Made by a program: the position numbers and the translations under genes. The notes beneath the pieces were generated by a model, which saw only the letters and a list, made by a program, of their open reading frames with translations, made no database searches and was not told the DNA's origin. A DNA stretch of 64,000 bases from Streptomyces sp. NRRL S-646 (GTDB lineage: Bacteria; Actinomycetota; Actinomycetes; Streptomycetales; Streptomycetaceae), in the NCBI RefSeq assembly GCF_000720765.1, contig NZ_JODC01000013.1:1-64000 (forward strand), written 5' to 3'. Position 1 is the stretch's first letter; each line of letters starts with the position of its first letter. Below, piece after piece: positions 1-8,364 of this stretch.

Positions 1-206
1 TCCGATGCGACCGGAGCAACCAGCGTCGTCACCACGGGCTCGTGCCCGTCCAGGAACCAGACCTCCACGTCCAGGCCGACGCTATGGAAGAGAAGCCCAT
101 TGTCAGTCTGCTCCGGGCCCGAAAAGCCGGCGTCCTCGACCAGGAAGGCGAACTCAACGCGCACCTCCGCCCGAAACGCCTCGGCCGGATCCCCCCGATT
201 CCCCAT
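1..206 (-). CDS. Hypothetical protein, partial (C-terminus beyond left edge)
   Basis: An open minus-strand frame runs off the left edge. From an ATG at 206 it reads MGNRGDPAEAF and continues through a plausible beta-rich stretch (FLVEDAGFSGPE, LDVEVWFLDGHEP) to base 1. The frame stays open upstream to about 260, so the true start may lie earlier. The purine run GAAGG abuts the ATG with no spacing, which argues against it as the only start. I do not recognise the family. It lies on the far side of the leftmost tRNA-Gly half-copy, so it could be cargo of another integrated segment. Confidence 0.4.
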   Translation of the reverse strand, partial: MGNRGDPAEAFRAEVRVEFAFLVEDAGFSGPEQTDNGLLFHSVGLDVEVWFLDGHEPVVTTLVAPVAS

Positions 207-289
207 CCTTCGATACTCCGAGATCGTCAGCGCTGACGGGAGACCCAAACCCGGTGAACCTTCTCGGTCACAGCACTGGACAACAAATA

Positions 290-366
290 AACCCCAGGTC
301 ATTGACCTGGGGTTTCATCATGGAGCGGGTGACGAGAATCGAACTCGCGCCCTCAGCTTGGGAAGC
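290..366 (-). repeat. att-like copy A: tRNA-Gly 3' half plus hairpin
   Basis: The hairpin at 290-314 (AACCCCAGGTC / GACCTGGGGTT) is followed by 321-366. That stretch matches the 3' half of the intact tRNA-Gly gene at 28920-28993, from its CCA end through the T-arm to the anticodon loop, with one visible change in the variable region. The tRNA 5' half is missing and replaced by GACGGCGCT, which recurs at the other copies. I infer an attachment site left by site-specific integration; it cannot encode a tRNA. Confidence 0.8.
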
Positions 367-416
367 GACGGCGCTCGGGCGGCCACGTGACGGGGGAACC
401 TGCCCCGCAGGCGGAG

Positions 417-451
417 GCCCGGCAGTTCGCGGAGCGGGCGAACTGCCGGGC
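417..451. terminator. Hairpin downstream of FG-GAP gene
   Basis: A perfect 14-bp stem (GCCCGGCAGTTCGC / GCGAACTGCCGGGC) with a 7-nt loop sits about 50 bp past the stop codon of the minus-strand gene ending at 503. There is no clear T-run, as is usual for high-G+C terminators. Confidence 0.6.
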
Positions 452-502
452 CCGCGCCCAGGGAGCTGGGTCCGGCAGCGGGCGACACCACGTCGCTGTT
501 CC

Positions 503-3500
503 TCATGCGACGGCCCTATACCCCTGCCAGCCCGTCGCGATCTTCGTACGGCCGCCGAACGACCCCTTGCCGTCCCCACTGTTGCGGTACAGGTTGCCGC
601 TGGTGTCGCGCGAGACGAGGTCCGTCCTGCCGTCGCCGGTGATGTCTCCGACTCCGACGACCGCATTGTAGGAAGCGCCCCAGTTCGAGAACACCTTCAC
701 GCGGGCCTTGAAAGTGCCGCTGCCGGTGCCGTCGTACCGGTACAGGTTGTTCGACGTGTCCTGGGCGAGGAGGTCGCCGATGCCGTCGCCGTTCAGGTCG
801 CCGGCCCCGACGACCCTCTTGTACGTCTTCCAGTTGTCGTACAGCTTCACGCGCGCCGACAGCTCGCCCGTACTGGTGCCCTTGTACAGGTAGACCGTGC
901 CGGTCGAGGCGTTGCGGGCGATCAGGTCCGGGCGACCGTCGCCGCTCACGTCACCCGGCGCGGTCAGCTCGTCGTACTGGCCCCAGCCGGAGGTGCCGAG
1001 TGAGGTGTACGGCGTCGAGGGCGTCGCCGCCTTGCCGCAGGAGGGGCGGTAGGCGCGGAGAGCGCCGCTGCTCAGCCGGACCAGGACGTCGTTGCACCGG
1101 TCGCCGCTGAGGTCGCCGAACGGCACGAACTTCGCGGTGGTCGGCCAGCCGGTACCGGAGACCGGGCTGCCCAGCGTGCCCGTGCCGGTGCCGCGCTGGA
1201 TGGTGAGGGTGCCGGAGGAGTTGAGGGTGAGGACGTCGCCGACGCCGTCGTTGCCCGCGTAGTCGCGCGGTGCCGCCGCTCCGGCCGTCACCGCGAGGTT
1301 GCCGGAGAGGCTGAGGGCGGCGCCCTGGCCGTCGGCGGGTTGGGCGGTGAGTGTCCAGGTGTAGGTGCCGTTGATGACGAGGCGGCCCGCGGAGTCCTTG
1401 CCGTCCCAGGCGGCCGTCAGCAGACCGCGGGCGGTGGAGCCGGACACGGTACGCACGGTGGCGCCGGACGCCTTGTGGCGGACGATCACCTTCCAGGAGG
1501 CGGCGGGCTTCGACAGCCACCAGGTGCCGGACCAGCTCGCGGTCCCAGGGGTGACCGTGGAGTCGATGGCCGACAGTGCGGACGCCGGAACGCCGGTCTT
1601 CACGAGGTGGACGCGCTGCTCGTCGTCGGCATAGGCGACACCGCCGCCGAAGCGGTCCACGGTCCAGCTGGTGCGCACCCCGCTGACCCCGGTTCCGTAC
1701 CGGCCGAGTTCGGTCCAGTTGACGAGCTTGCGGCTCGGCAGGTCGGTGTAGGACCCGCTGGACGGCAGACCGCCGTGCAGGTCGATGAGCGTCAGCCCGC
1801 TGTCCGAGTTGGTGCCGCCGACGTGTTGGACGAGGTAACCGTCTCCGAGGAGGACCCTGCTGGCCGGGGCGGTGGCGGTGAGCTTGGTCGTACGGTCGTA
1901 GACACCTGAGCCCTGGACGTCGCCCCAGGCGTCCACGCAGGTCCAGTACACCCAGCGGCCCACGGCCTGGAGGTCCGACGGGGTGCAGCCGTTGCGGGTG
2001 GTGAAGGACTCCACGGCGGTGCCGGACGGGAGCCGGGTGGCCGTGACCTTGCCTCCCGTGGCCGCGCCGCTCCACAGGGTGTTGCCCCAGACGGCCGCGG
2101 CGACCCGGTCGCGCTTCTGCAGGACCTTGCCCGCCGAGGCGTCGGGGAACTCGCTGACGTACTGGGTGCCGGAGGAGGCGCCGTCGACGACCGCGTACCG
2201 TCCGGAGAGGTCTTTGAGCTGCGGGCTGTCGTCCCCCGTGTCGAGGGTGGGGCCCCAGGTGGTGGCACCGTTGGTGCGCAGCATGGTCAGGCCGGACTCG
2301 GTGGCGTCGCGGCGGCCGTGGTGGCCGGTCCCGTCGGCGAACATCGGGATGCAGCGGGTGGCGCCGGCGGAGCAGTCGCCGTCCCATCCGCTGACCAGCC
2401 CGTCCACGGTGGTTCTGGCGGCGCTCGGCGTGCCGCTGGTAGTGAGCCAGGTGCTGCGATAGGCGCCGAGAATCGTCTGGGGTTCGTACAAAGTGCTGTT
2501 GTCGGCCGTGGTGAGGATGCCGCTGCCGAGCGAGAGGCCGTTGATCTGCGCGGGCATCGGCTGCACGGCGGTCAAGCGGCTGCGGGTGACCGAGCCGTCG
2601 GCGGCCGGGGCGATTCGGTACACGCCCCAGTCGAGGTCGCCCTGCTCGACGTACTGCGCGGCGCCCGCCACGAGGACCGAGCCGTCCGGCGCCTGGACGA
2701 TCTGATGGGCGGCCGGGTCCATGACCTTGGTCAGGTCGGTGTCCGTGCCGTCGGACGTGAGGGCCCACAGCGGCTGGCCCCGGTACATGTTGTCGCCGGG
2801 CGACACCGGTTCGACACCGAGCAGCTTGTCGCCGACGATCCCGTACGCGGCTTGGTAGGTCAGGGCGCCCGTGTCGAAGGTACGAGGCGCGGCGGACAGG
2901 TCGTCGCGGTCGTACACGTCCACCTTGCCGCGCCCACTGCGCAGCCGCACCACCGAGTCGGCACCCAGCCGGAAGCCGGTCACCTCCCAGCCGTCCTCCG
3001 GGTTGACCCGGTCGGGCAGCGCGCCGAGCGCGCCGGTGGCGAGGTCGACGATGCCCCAGTGGCCCCAGCTTTCCTCGCTGTCGCCGGTGTTGTAGCGGAG
3101 GATGACGGACCGGGCGTCGCCGTCCTCGACCACCACGTTGGACGCGCCCTCCGGCAGCCCGGTCACGGGCGCCTCAGCGACCCCGCCCCCGTCCTGGACG
3201 CGCCACAGCTGGTAGGCGTTCGGGTTTCCGCTGACGCCGCTGGTGCTGGTGAGGACGGTGCTGCCGAAGGTGCCCTGGTAGGTGTGATGGTTGGGCACGG
3301 GCACCACGGCGGTGCTGCCCGAAGTGCCCGCGCCCTGGAGGAGGGTGACTTGGGAGTCCTCCTCCGAGTAGAGGGCGACGGTGTCGGACCCGTCCCCGTA
3401 GTAGCCGGGCTGGAAGGACGCGGCCTCACGGAAGTAGCCGCTGTCGATGTCGTACTGCACCGGGACGTCCAGCCGCTTCTCCAGTGCGGTTGTGGTGCCG

Positions 3501-3802
3501 GTGGCGTAGTCCGTCCACAGGAACCGGTCGTCGCCCTCCTGGGTCCAAAGGAATCCGCTGGTCCCCGCGTTGAGGATTTGCGTGGCCCTGGGGACGGCAC
3601 GTGGGGCGGCAGGCAGCACGACCTCGTCGGCCGCGGCTGCCGACAGCGGAGCGGCTGCCGCCGAGGACGGTACAGCAGCGAGCGGAAGGCCGAGACTCAG
3701 TGCCGTCGCCAGGACGGCGGCGGTACGTGTCGCCGACGTGCCGAGGCGTGCTGAGCGTGAACCATGAGCCTGTCTGTGTCGGCGTCGGCCGAGTCGAGCC
3801 AC
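503..3802 (-). CDS. Large exported FG-GAP/VCBS repeat protein with FlgD-like Ig domain
   Basis: About 1,099 aa. I chose the GTG at 3802 because AGGAGG lies just upstream; the frame is open further but without a ribosome site. The N-terminus is arginine-rich, then hydrophobic (VLATALSLGLPLAAVPSS), ending in an Ala-rich cleavage region: a Sec/Tat-type signal peptide. Residues about 60-740 look like a beta-propeller with many short Trp/Gly strands. Residues about 750-834 resemble the FlgD Ig fold (AAWDGKDSAGRLVINGTYTW). Residues about 845-1099 contain FG-GAP/VCBS units with calcium-loop motifs such as DLNGDGIGD, DVSGDGRPD and DITGDGRTD. The role is extracellular but unknown. It is the only complete gene between att copies A and B and ends at a hairpin. 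Confidence 0.8.
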   Translation of the reverse strand: MARLGRRRHRQAHGSRSARLGTSATRTAAVLATALSLGLPLAAVPSSAAAAPLSAAAADEVVLPAAPRAVPRATQILNAGTSGFLWTQEGDDRFLWTDYATGTTTALEKRLDVPVQYDIDSGYFREAASFQPGYYGDGSDTVALYSEEDSQVTLLQGAGTSGSTAVVPVPNHHTYQGTFGSTVLTSTSGVSGNPNAYQLWRVQDGGGVAEAPVTGLPEGASNVVVEDGDARSVILRYNTGDSEESWGHWGIVDLATGALGALPDRVNPEDGWEVTGFRLGADSVVRLRSGRGKVDVYDRDDLSAAPRTFDTGALTYQAAYGIVGDKLLGVEPVSPGDNMYRGQPLWALTSDGTDTDLTKVMDPAAHQIVQAPDGSVLVAGAAQYVEQGDLDWGVYRIAPAADGSVTRSRLTAVQPMPAQINGLSLGSGILTTADNSTLYEPQTILGAYRSTWLTTSGTPSAARTTVDGLVSGWDGDCSAGATRCIPMFADGTGHHGRRDATESGLTMLRTNGATTWGPTLDTGDDSPQLKDLSGRYAVVDGASSGTQYVSEFPDASAGKVLQKRDRVAAAVWGNTLWSGAATGGKVTATRLPSGTAVESFTTRNGCTPSDLQAVGRWVYWTCVDAWGDVQGSGVYDRTTKLTATAPASRVLLGDGYLVQHVGGTNSDSGLTLIDLHGGLPSSGSYTDLPSRKLVNWTELGRYGTGVSGVRTSWTVDRFGGGVAYADDEQRVHLVKTGVPASALSAIDSTVTPGTASWSGTWWLSKPAASWKVIVRHKASGATVRTVSGSTARGLLTAAWDGKDSAGRLVINGTYTWTLTAQPADGQGAALSLSGNLAVTAGAAAPRDYAGNDGVGDVLTLNSSGTLTIQRGTGTGTLGSPVSGTGWPTTAKFVPFGDLSGDRCNDVLVRLSSGALRAYRPSCGKAATPSTPYTSLGTSGWGQYDELTAPGDVSGDGRPDLIARNASTGTVYLYKGTSTGELSARVKLYDNWKTYKRVVGAGDLNGDGIGDLLAQDTSNNLYRYDGTGSGTFKARVKVFSNWGASYNAVVGVGDITGDGRTDLVSRDTSGNLYRNSGDGKGSFGGRTKIATGWQGYRAVA

Positions 3803-4110
3803 CGTTCCTCCTGAAAGGCAAGAAGAAGGCATGACGGGACGTACGGCAACGCCTTGGCGCTTCCCCCCGGCCCCCCGGCCGCTCCCCCCATGCGCGTGAC
3901 GGGAGCCTAACAGCATGTCCATGACCGACCGTCGTGACCTACCGTCTGCGGGAACGCTGCTCCGGGCGACGGTTGCGCAGAGCCTGACGGAAGCCCCGCG
4001 ATGGTGCGTCGGTCCCTGACCTGACTGTGCCGCGAGCTCCCCGGTGCCCAAGTTCAGTCCACCGACGGCGACTTGGGTGGGTGATGCGTGCACGGCACCT
4101 GCCAAGCACT

Positions 4111-4128
4111 TGTGCCCTCTGTGTGCCC
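4111..4128. repeat. Arm-type direct repeat pair left of copy B
   Basis: TGTGCCC-TCTG-TGTGCCC: two heptamers with an 11-bp period, about 130 bp left of the copy B core. It is the inverse orientation of the GGGCACG pairs elsewhere and a candidate integrase arm-binding site. Confidence 0.45.
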
Positions 4129-4181
4129 GTTCTTCCTGCGCTTGCCGGGTCGAAACCGATGCAGAATTCCCGCCAAACACC

Positions 4182-4257
4182 AGCCCCAGGCCGCTGACCT
4201 GGGGCTTCAAAAAGAGCGGGTGACGAGAATCGAACTCGCGCTCTCAGCTTGGGAAGC
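4182..4257 (-). repeat. att-like copy B: tRNA-Gly 3' half plus hairpin (CCA-less type)
   Basis: Hairpin 4182-4206 (AGCCCCAGG / CCTGGGGCT), then 4214-4257 matching the tRNA-Gly 3' half up to the anticodon loop. Unlike copies A, C and E, the bases next to the acceptor end read AAAGAGCGGG, so the encoded CCA is lost. Copy D shares this and the GC-substituted hairpin, so B and D form a second sequence class. Confidence 0.8.
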
Positions 4258-4365
4258 GACGGCGCTTGGATACGCACATGGCCTCTGACCTGCGTATACC
4301 CCCTCGGCTGTTCAGTTCGGAGGGTCGGCTTCGCACCGTTGTTTACCGCGGGTGTCCGGTCTTAT

Positions 4366-4383
4366 GGGCACGCTTTGGGCACG
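4366..4383. repeat. Arm-type direct repeat pair right of copy B
   Basis: GGGCACG-CTTT-GGGCACG, exact heptamers with an 11-bp period, about 110 bp right of the copy B core. Near-identical pairs lie at the same distance right of copies D and E. Confidence 0.5.
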
Positions 4384-4399
4384 AGCCCACGGAACGATG

Positions 4400-4710
4400 C
4401 CATGCGAGGGATCCAATGGTTCGTTGCGGTGCCGGCCCTCCGGGGGAGGGGCGCTGCTGACACGGCACGTTGCAGATGCACACTCCCGGCGCAGGGTGCT
4501 CAGTTCGACACGACCGGCGGCCAGAAGGATCGGTGTCTCGCACAGGTCCTCCAGCACCAGGTGGGGAATCACTTCGAGGGCCGTGTCCAGGGCGTACTCC
4601 AAGGCTGCGGCGTCGGAGGACTTGTCGATGGCCAGGGTCTCGGTCCATTTGCGCGGCTGGTAGCGGGATTCGCCGTCGAGCGGTGCCGGGTGGTGACCAC
4701 CGGCACGCCG
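4400..4710 (-). pseudogene. Possible gene remnant between copy B and lipoprotein gene
   Basis: A minus-strand frame with coding-like composition reads SRYQPRKWTETLAIDKSS and then ALEYALDTALEVIPHLVLE, followed by lower-quality sequence into the right arm of copy B. No start with a ribosome site is present (an internal ATG lies at 4602). I cannot name the family. It may be the tail of a gene truncated by recombination, or chance. The rest of 4258-4872 holds only the arm repeat and a hairpin. Confidence 0.25.
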
Positions 4711-4784
4711 ATATGTACGTCGTCCTAGGGGTGCTCCGGCTGGAATCCGCCGACTGACGTCTGGCCGTCGCGCTGAAGAGACGA

Positions 4785-4816
4785 TGCCCTGCCCCGTAGG
4801 AAGTCGGGACAGGGCA
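4785..4816. terminator. Hairpin downstream of lipoprotein gene
   Basis: TGCCCTGCCCCG (4785-4796) pairs with CGGGACAGGGCA (4805-4816), with one mismatch and an 8-nt loop, about 57 bp after the stop of the minus-strand lipoprotein gene. Confidence 0.45.
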
Positions 4817-4872
4817 CCACCGATGGATCATGCGGTGTACGAGGCGGGAGATCGCCGTGCCGTCACCCTTGC

Positions 4873-5445
4873 TCAGGCCATGTCGAGCCCGAACTTGCAG
4901 GTGAGGGTCTGGCGGTAGGACTGCCCGGACTGGGTGTAGTCCGCCTCGCAGCCTGTGATGGGCTTGGTCACCTTTGCGGTGACCTTGAGCCGCACCACCG
5001 CGTATTTGTCGCTGAGCACCCCCGGCTTGATCGTGTACGGATGCCCGGCGTAGTTCGGGTACTTGTCGAGGTCCACGTCGCCGGCGGTGGGGTGGGTGGT
5101 CTCCTGGTAGCCCAGCCGGTAGCCGGGTGTGTCCTTCACCGAGTAGACCGCGTAACCAAGCACCTTGGCACCCGCCGGGACGTTGAGGAGCTTGACCCCG
5201 GTGACGGAGACGGCTTGTTTGGACGTGTTCCTCGTGAGGGGGAAGGCCATGCGGTAGACGTCGCCGACCTTCACGTTCGAGAAGCCGAGGGAACCGGATG
5301 TTCCCGGCCCCTCCGCCTGCAGCGCCGTCCCCGCCGTGACCCGGTCCGTGCCGGTGGCACCCGCGCAACCTGTCGCGAAAGCCAGCAGCGCTGTCACGGC
5401 GAGCGCCCAGGCGCGGCCGCGGCCGCTAGTACGAGTAGATGACAC
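4873..5445 (-). CDS. Small lipoprotein, unknown function
   Basis: About 190 aa. The frame is open to 5499, but a GTG at 5445 avoids a long overlap with the upstream gene, whose stop is at 5426, leaving 20 bp of overlap consistent with translational coupling. The N-terminus has Arg residues, a hydrophobic core (LAVTALLAFA) and the lipobox-like ATGC. The mature part is a beta-rich domain with two cysteines near the C-terminus (TGCEADY, LTCKFG) that could pair. No enzyme motif is visible. It probably forms a surface pair with the exported protein encoded just upstream, both between att copies B and C. Confidence 0.7.
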   Translation of the reverse strand: MSSTRTSGRGRAWALAVTALLAFATGCAGATGTDRVTAGTALQAEGPGTSGSLGFSNVKVGDVYRMAFPLTRNTSKQAVSVTGVKLLNVPAGAKVLGYAVYSVKDTPGYRLGYQETTHPTAGDVDLDKYPNYAGHPYTIKPGVLSDKYAVVRLKVTAKVTKPITGCEADYTQSGQSYRQTLTCKFGLDMA

Positions 5446-6904
5446 CGGGGTTCCCCGAAATCTTGCCCTTGGCGCCCCAGATGTCGTGCTCCTCGCCACC
5501 CGATCCCGCGGTGATTTTCTGGAAGTGCGAGGTGCCGTACTCGGTGTCGAGGCTGATCGTCACTCCGAACACCTTGGCGGCGTAGCCGATCGTGATGGAG
5601 GTTCCGGAGGTGATGGTCGCGTACTGCTTCTTTCCGAGAACCGCACGATAGGCCGGATTGGAGTTCCGGTACGCCGCCACTCCGTCCTTGTTGCGGACAT
5701 CGCCGCCGTATCTCGCCGTGTCACCCCCGGCAGGAATGTCGTACTTGACCGGGAGGATGGAGTACGAATGCGTGACCTTGTGGTTGGGGCAGGCGAGCTG
5801 ATGGTCGACGTCCTGGTATTCGACCGGAATCTGGAATCGCTTGGCCCAGTGCGGCCCCTGGTTCGCGAAGCCCACGGCGTGGCCGGTGCTGCTCTTGCGC
5901 GAGACCTTTCCGGTGATGGACCAGTGCTCGCCGTCGACGCTGGTTGCCACGCCCCAGGTGCTGGACAGGGTGTTGTTGTACTCGAAGGCGGCGGTGGTGT
6001 CGTAGTACGCGTGCGCTTCACCGACGGATGTGTAGTAGTCGTGCTGCTTGATGACGTGCTTGCTCGGCACGCAGGTCGGCACGCCGATCTTCGGCTTCAC
6101 GGCGCTGTAGTCCACGCCGTCGACCACGTTCGGATTGAAGGTGGTGGCCGACGTGCCGTCCGCCGACTGCCAGGTGCTCATGGGCGTGTCGGAGGGGGTG
6201 TCCGCGGTGTCGACCAGGGTCGAGTCCGCTGGAGTCACCTGCGTCTCGTCCGTGTCGGGGTGGATCGCCACGGTGTCCGTCGCCTCGGCACGGGCCGCGG
6301 CCGAGCCCTCCGTGGTCGCGGAACCGGTGGCCACGCCCGCGTCCACGTAGTCGGTACCGGTCAGCACAGTGCCGTCCGGGGCCTGACCGTAGAAGGACGC
6401 TTCCAGGGAGAGCACGCCTCCGTTGTCGTCCGCGTAGGTCTGCAGATTGCTCGGGAGGGTCGAGGGCAGCGTGAACGACCAGCTGCCGTCCGCGGCCGTG
6501 GTCGCCGTGCCCACGGTCGTCGGCGTTATGGTGCTGCCGTCCGCCGGCAGCGCTTCGTCCACCGGGGTCAGGGTCACCGTGGCGCCGGCCAGCGGTGAGC
6601 CGTTGCCCAGGGTGAAGATGCCCTTGACCGTGGCGGCGCCGGACACGGGGGGCAGGGTGCTCGGGCTGGGCGCCGCGGTGATCGTCGGTCCGCTCGAGGG
6701 CAGTGCCCCGCCGTCCGTGGGCTTGTCGTCCGTCGTTGTGGTGGGGGCCGGGCTGCTGGTGCTGCCGCAACCCGGCGAGTCGGCGGTGCTCTGCGTGCAG
6801 ACGGCGTGGGCCGGTGCGGCTATTGCCAGGCCGACCACGGCCGATGCGGCGACGACACTGAGTGCAGTGGCCAGGGTCAGCCGTCTGCCAGATATTTTGG
6901 ACAT
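5426..6904 (-). CDS. Exported protein with Ser/Thr/Pro linker and beta-sandwich domain
   Basis: 492 aa from the ATG at 6904. Residues 1-34 form a signal peptide ending APAHA. A Pro/Thr/Ser-rich linker (about 40-85) precedes a carboxypeptidase-regulatory/SdrD-B-like domain at about 90-170 (GIFTLGNGSPLAGATVTLTP). After a low-complexity stretch, the region from about 275 to the end is a separate folded domain rich in Tyr, His and Gly, with two cysteines (PTCVPS, LACPN). I do not recognise that C-terminal domain. The gene overlaps the downstream lipoprotein gene by 20 bp. Secretion is clear; function is not. Confidence 0.75.
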   Translation of the reverse strand: MSKISGRRLTLATALSVVAASAVVGLAIAAPAHAVCTQSTADSPGCGSTSSPAPTTTTDDKPTDGGALPSSGPTITAAPSPSTLPPVSGAATVKGIFTLGNGSPLAGATVTLTPVDEALPADGSTITPTTVGTATTAADGSWSFTLPSTLPSNLQTYADDNGGVLSLEASFYGQAPDGTVLTGTDYVDAGVATGSATTEGSAAARAEATDTVAIHPDTDETQVTPADSTLVDTADTPSDTPMSTWQSADGTSATTFNPNVVDGVDYSAVKPKIGVPTCVPSKHVIKQHDYYTSVGEAHAYYDTTAAFEYNNTLSSTWGVATSVDGEHWSITGKVSRKSSTGHAVGFANQGPHWAKRFQIPVEYQDVDHQLACPNHKVTHSYSILPVKYDIPAGGDTARYGGDVRNKDGVAAYRNSNPAYRAVLGKKQYATITSGTSITIGYAAKVFGVTISLDTEYGTSHFQKITAGSGGEEHDIWGAKGKISGNPGVIYSY

Positions 6905-7341
6905 GAAGGAAATCCCCGATTCCCCGAATTTATCGACGCTCCCCGGATTTCCGGGGCGCCCGACGGGTCAAGTGAGCCGTACGAAATACGGCTGTAAAAT
7001 TCGGCGGGCACGGCCGATCGCCCTTGATTGTGCCCCCGCCTTGCGCCGCGTTGGTCTGGTCTGACCTGGTCTTTTGCGGCGTGACTGGAAGCTAGCGCGG
7101 CGAAACTTGAAAGGTCAACGTCCTTTGGGATCGCTTTGCCATCGAACTTCACCCGCTTTGCCGTAGAGCTCAAATAATGCTCAAGTCGCGCTCACCTTCA
7201 TCCGTCGCGCCATTTCGTGACGGTCCGTCTAATCTTCCAGCAGGACGTTTCGGCTGGTTGGGCCGACCGTGAAGCGCGAGGGCCGGTCCAGGTAGGGCAC
7301 GCGAAGGGCACGCAACCCTCGAATTGGACTAGACAACAAAC
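6905..7341. other. Intergenic region left of copy C
   Basis: No convincing gene. It holds the upstream region of the exported-protein gene, including a locally AT-richer part near 7150-7190 (AGCTCAAATAATGCTCAAG) that may carry its promoter, and the repeat pair at 7295-7312. From about 7290 the sequence is closely similar to that left of copy E, including TAGACAACAAACAAACCCC. Confidence 0.4.
7295..7312. repeat. Arm-type direct repeat pair left of copy C
   Basis: GGGCACG-CGAA-GGGCACG, exact heptamers with an 11-bp period, about 115 bp left of the copy C core. Confidence 0.5.
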
Positions 7342-7417
7342 AAACCCCAGGCCACTGACCTGGGGTTTCATCATGGAGCGGGTGACGAGAATCGAACTCG
7401 CGCTCTCAGCTTGGGAA
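7342..7417 (-). repeat. att-like copy C: tRNA-Gly 3' half plus hairpin
   Basis: Hairpin AAACCCCAGG (7342-7351) / CCTGGGGTTT (7359-7368), then 7374-7417 identical to the tRNA-Gly 3' half including the encoded CCA, diverging after TTGGGAA. The next bases, ACGACGGCGCTCG, match the common flank. The left flank and hairpin are nearly identical to copy E. Confidence 0.8.
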
Positions 7418-7495
7418 ACGACGGCGCTCGCACGGGCTCCATAGCTTGAAAGGGCGTTGCGGCTGCATAGCCATTTTTAATAGCACTCTTGGGGT

Positions 7496-7777
7496 GTGGC
7501 TGATGACGACGTGGACTTTCTGCCCGGCGACGGCCCCACCAGTGGTATCTCCGTCACGCTGACAGCCGGAACTCTGCAGGCGATCCGTGAGCGGGTCGGC
7601 AAGCGGGGCGTCTCGGCGTATCTGGAGAAGGCGGCCCAGCGGCAGATCGAGCGGGACAACCTGGACGAGCTGATCGCGGACTCCGACAAGGTGCACGGCC
7701 CGGCCGACCCCGAGGCCGTGGCGGCCAAGCGTGCCCGGTTGACCGGCGGCGCTTCGAATGCCGGGGCGGCCGCGTGA
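7496..7777 (+). CDS. VapB-like antitoxin
   Basis: 93 aa from a GTG. Residues about 15-55 (SGISVTLTAGTLQAIRERVG, then GVSAYLEKAAQRQIERD) have the strand-helix-helix pattern of a ribbon-helix-helix DNA-binding domain. The C-terminal third is charged and Ala-rich, as expected for a toxin-neutralising tail. Its stop overlaps the PIN-domain gene by 4 bp (GTGA), the usual antitoxin-then-toxin order. It likely neutralises the toxin and autorepresses the operon. It sits directly right of copy C, a position typical of stabilisation modules on mobile elements. Confidence 0.8.
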   Translation: MADDDVDFLPGDGPTSGISVTLTAGTLQAIRERVGKRGVSAYLEKAAQRQIERDNLDELIADSDKVHGPADPEAVAAKRARLTGGASNAGAAA

Positions 7778-8172
7778 GTGGTGCCCTGGTCCTGGACAGC
7801 GAGGGCCTGGCGAAGGCCGTACAGCGTGATCGGGAAATCCACGAGTGGCTGACGGCGGCTCGTGACGCGGACCTGCCTGTGATCACCTCGGCCGCCGTGC
7901 TGGTAGAGGTGATCCACCCGAAGATCAACGACGCCGCCCTGAAGGGGACCCTGCCCCGCCTGAGCGTCGAGCCGGTGACCCAGGCCGTCGCGCAATCCGC
8001 TGCCGCTTTGCTGCGCGCAGCACGGCTAGATGGCCACAAGTACGCCATTGACGCCATGCTGTGTGCCACCGCCCTGCAGCATCCCGGCCGGGTGACGATC
8101 CTGACTTCCGATGTGGAAGACATCGGGCTGCTCACTGCCGAGCATCCACACGTGAGCGCGGAGAAGGTCTGA
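7774..8172 (+). CDS. VapC-like PIN-domain toxin
   Basis: 132 aa, GTG start overlapping the antitoxin stop. The sequence fits a PIN-domain ribonuclease. An early acidic residue lies in LVLDSEGLA; a conserved Glu in SAAVLVEVI; Asp in YAIDAMLCATAL; and a final acidic cluster in TSDVEDIG: the usual Mg2+-binding set. The family cleaves tRNA or rRNA when released from its antitoxin; the target here is unknown. Length is normal and all four acidic positions are present, so it looks intact. Confidence 0.85.
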   Translation: MSGALVLDSEGLAKAVQRDREIHEWLTAARDADLPVITSAAVLVEVIHPKINDAALKGTLPRLSVEPVTQAVAQSAAALLRAARLDGHKYAIDAMLCATALQHPGRVTILTSDVEDIGLLTAEHPHVSAEKV

Positions 8173-8364
8173 GCCGAGGCGCCTTGTGGAGACGGCGCTC
8201 GCTGAGAGCAGACCGGCAACCGTCCCGGCTCGGTCCCAGACCCCGCGCCGCCTCGAATCCACGCGCGGTCGGGTCTCGGTGATCTCCACCCCACCCGGGC
8301 GGCGCCCGACCTTCCCGTGCTAGGTTGCGCCCCTTGATCGTGAAGGTTGTGTGGGGGGCCTTTC

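Noticed and set aside
951..2768. 605-aa minus-strand reading frame
   Set aside because: Arg/Pro/Gly-rich shadow of the FG-GAP gene in another frame; no ribosome site or domain.
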